From NCBI RefSeq assembly GCF_003610775.1, contig NZ_RAQO01000007.1:62305-126304 (forward strand): a stretch of DNA of 64,000 nucleotides. Reading direction: 5' to 3'. The stretch comes from Alginatibacterium sediminis. GTDB lineage: Bacteria > Pseudomonadota > Gammaproteobacteria > Enterobacterales > Celerinatantimonadaceae. The translations under genes were made by a program, and so were the position numbers. The stretch's first letter is position 1; each line of letters starts with the position of its first letter. The notes below the pieces were generated by a model that was not told the origin of the DNA, searched no databases, and worked only from the letters and a program-made list of their open reading frames with translations. Below are positions 63,434 through 64,000 of the stretch, piece by piece.

Positions 63434-63931
63434 ATGAGTAAAGCCATATTGGGTATTACCGTTGCAATGTTAGCTTTTAGCTACAGTGTTTGTTACAGCG
63501 CAGACCCGGTTGAACCAGTACAACAAAAAGGCGATACAACTATGAGTCAAAGTGGAGAAGGTATGAACAGTTATATTTCTATTTTTGAAATTCCAGCATT
63601 GGATATTTCAAGAGCAATCAATTTCTATCAGGCCATTTTGGGCATCAATATAGAAAAAATGGAAATTCCGGGTATGGAAATGGGCATACTCCCTTATGAA
63701 AATCAGGCAGTTACCGGCGTTATTTTAAAACAAGAAGGTTTCCAGCCTTCGTCAAATGGCGTAACGATATACCTAAACGGGGGAGACAACCTTCAGGTCA
63801 TTCTTGATGAAGTGGTGAAAAACCACGGCGAAATCATTATTCCTAAAACAGCCCATGCTGACGAAAGTGGATTTTTTGCCATTTTCCTTGATTCAGAAGG
63901 AAACCGATTAGGCTTACATTCCCCAAATTGA
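63434..63931 (+). CDS. VOC family (glyoxalase-like) protein with signal peptide
   Basis: A 165-residue protein. Residues 1-22 form a signal peptide, then a linker, then a VOC fold from about residue 44: MNSYISIFEIPALDISRAINFYQAILG, which is the usual start of cytoplasmic VOC proteins, ending FFAIFLDSEGNRLGLHSPN. GAGGTT precedes the ATG; GGAGAAGG lies before the internal ATG at 63563. It is unclear whether the export form, the internal form or both are made. VOC proteins bind metals and small substrates; the reaction is unknown. Confidence 0.8.
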   Translation: MSKAILGITVAMLAFSYSVCYSADPVEPVQQKGDTTMSQSGEGMNSYISIFEIPALDISRAINFYQAILGINIEKMEIPGMEMGILPYENQAVTGVILKQEGFQPSSNGVTIYLNGGDNLQVILDEVVKNHGEIIIPKTAHADESGFFAIFLDSEGNRLGLHSPN

Positions 63932-64000
63932 TGCATAGCCACTCTGGAAAACATTTCAGAGAGGCTCGGATAAGGTTGAACGATTCACCGCTCACGTTTC

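Noticed and set aside
1-64000. CRISPR array, prophage, IS element or origin
   Set aside because: No regularly spaced repeats, transposase, integrase, phage structural gene, or dnaA-box cluster was seen anywhere in the window.

Overview
The window looks like chromosome of a free-living, probably marine gammaproteobacterium of the Alteromonadales/Shewanella/Vibrio type. I infer this from the gene content: RdgC, ArfA, YoaH, YchJ, TrhP-YfhL, UbiTUV, long PstA/PstC, a PEP-CTERM protein, an alkylsulfatase and three c-di-GMP enzymes. Base composition looks moderate to AT-rich. I see no prophage, IS element, CRISPR array, rRNA or replication origin. There is one tRNA, Ser(UGA). The species cannot be named from the sequence alone.

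Layout. 1-5.8 kb: 3' end of an RlhA-like U32 protein, DUF1349, LysE exporter, DUF1624 membrane protein, and a carboxymuconolactone-decarboxylase-like gene divergent from a TetR regulator with three palindromic operators. 6-11 kb: probable operon of SdsA-like alkylsulfatase, small lipoprotein, membrane protein and HlyD-type adaptor, divergent from a LysR gene. 11-17.4 kb: PhzF, HIT, Nudix, a seven-repeat FG-GAP lipoprotein, Dabb, and a Tat-exported Acg-type nitroreductase divergent from MarR. 17.5-24 kb: GGDEF-EAL protein, PEP-CTERM protein, tRNA-Ser, Gfo/Idh/MocA oxidoreductase, GGDEF protein. 24-30 kb: solute-binding protein, L,D-transpeptidase, ubiT/ubiU/ubiV (O2-independent ubiquinone hydroxylation), HD-GYP protein.

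30-48.5 kb carries phosphate genes around a sugar locus. The pstCAB-phoU operon, a gcvR-like gene with ppk1, and phoBR each have a PhoB-box-like promoter; in all three the candidate -10 lies 10 bp after the box. Between them is a complete Thu-type disaccharide locus: LacI regulator, ABC transporter thuEFGK, and thuAB for 3-keto-sugar formation. Four near-identical LacI operators sit in its two control regions, one of them between the -35 and -10 of the thuE promoter.

48.5-64 kb: sbcDC, rdgC, arfA (stop codon inside a long hairpin), a DUF1269-like coiled-coil protein followed by a 42-bp perfect palindrome, trhP-yfhL, a FabH-type synthase, an LprI-like protein, ychJ, purU, yoaH, and an AraC regulator with a VOC protein that has a signal peptide. 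All four U32 families known from E. coli (RlhA, UbiU, UbiV, TrhP) fall in this one window. I found no clearly unprecedented system. The best leads are the arfA hairpin, the Thu locus with its operators, the alkylsulfatase/HlyD operon, and the Pho-controlled gcvR-ppk1 unit.
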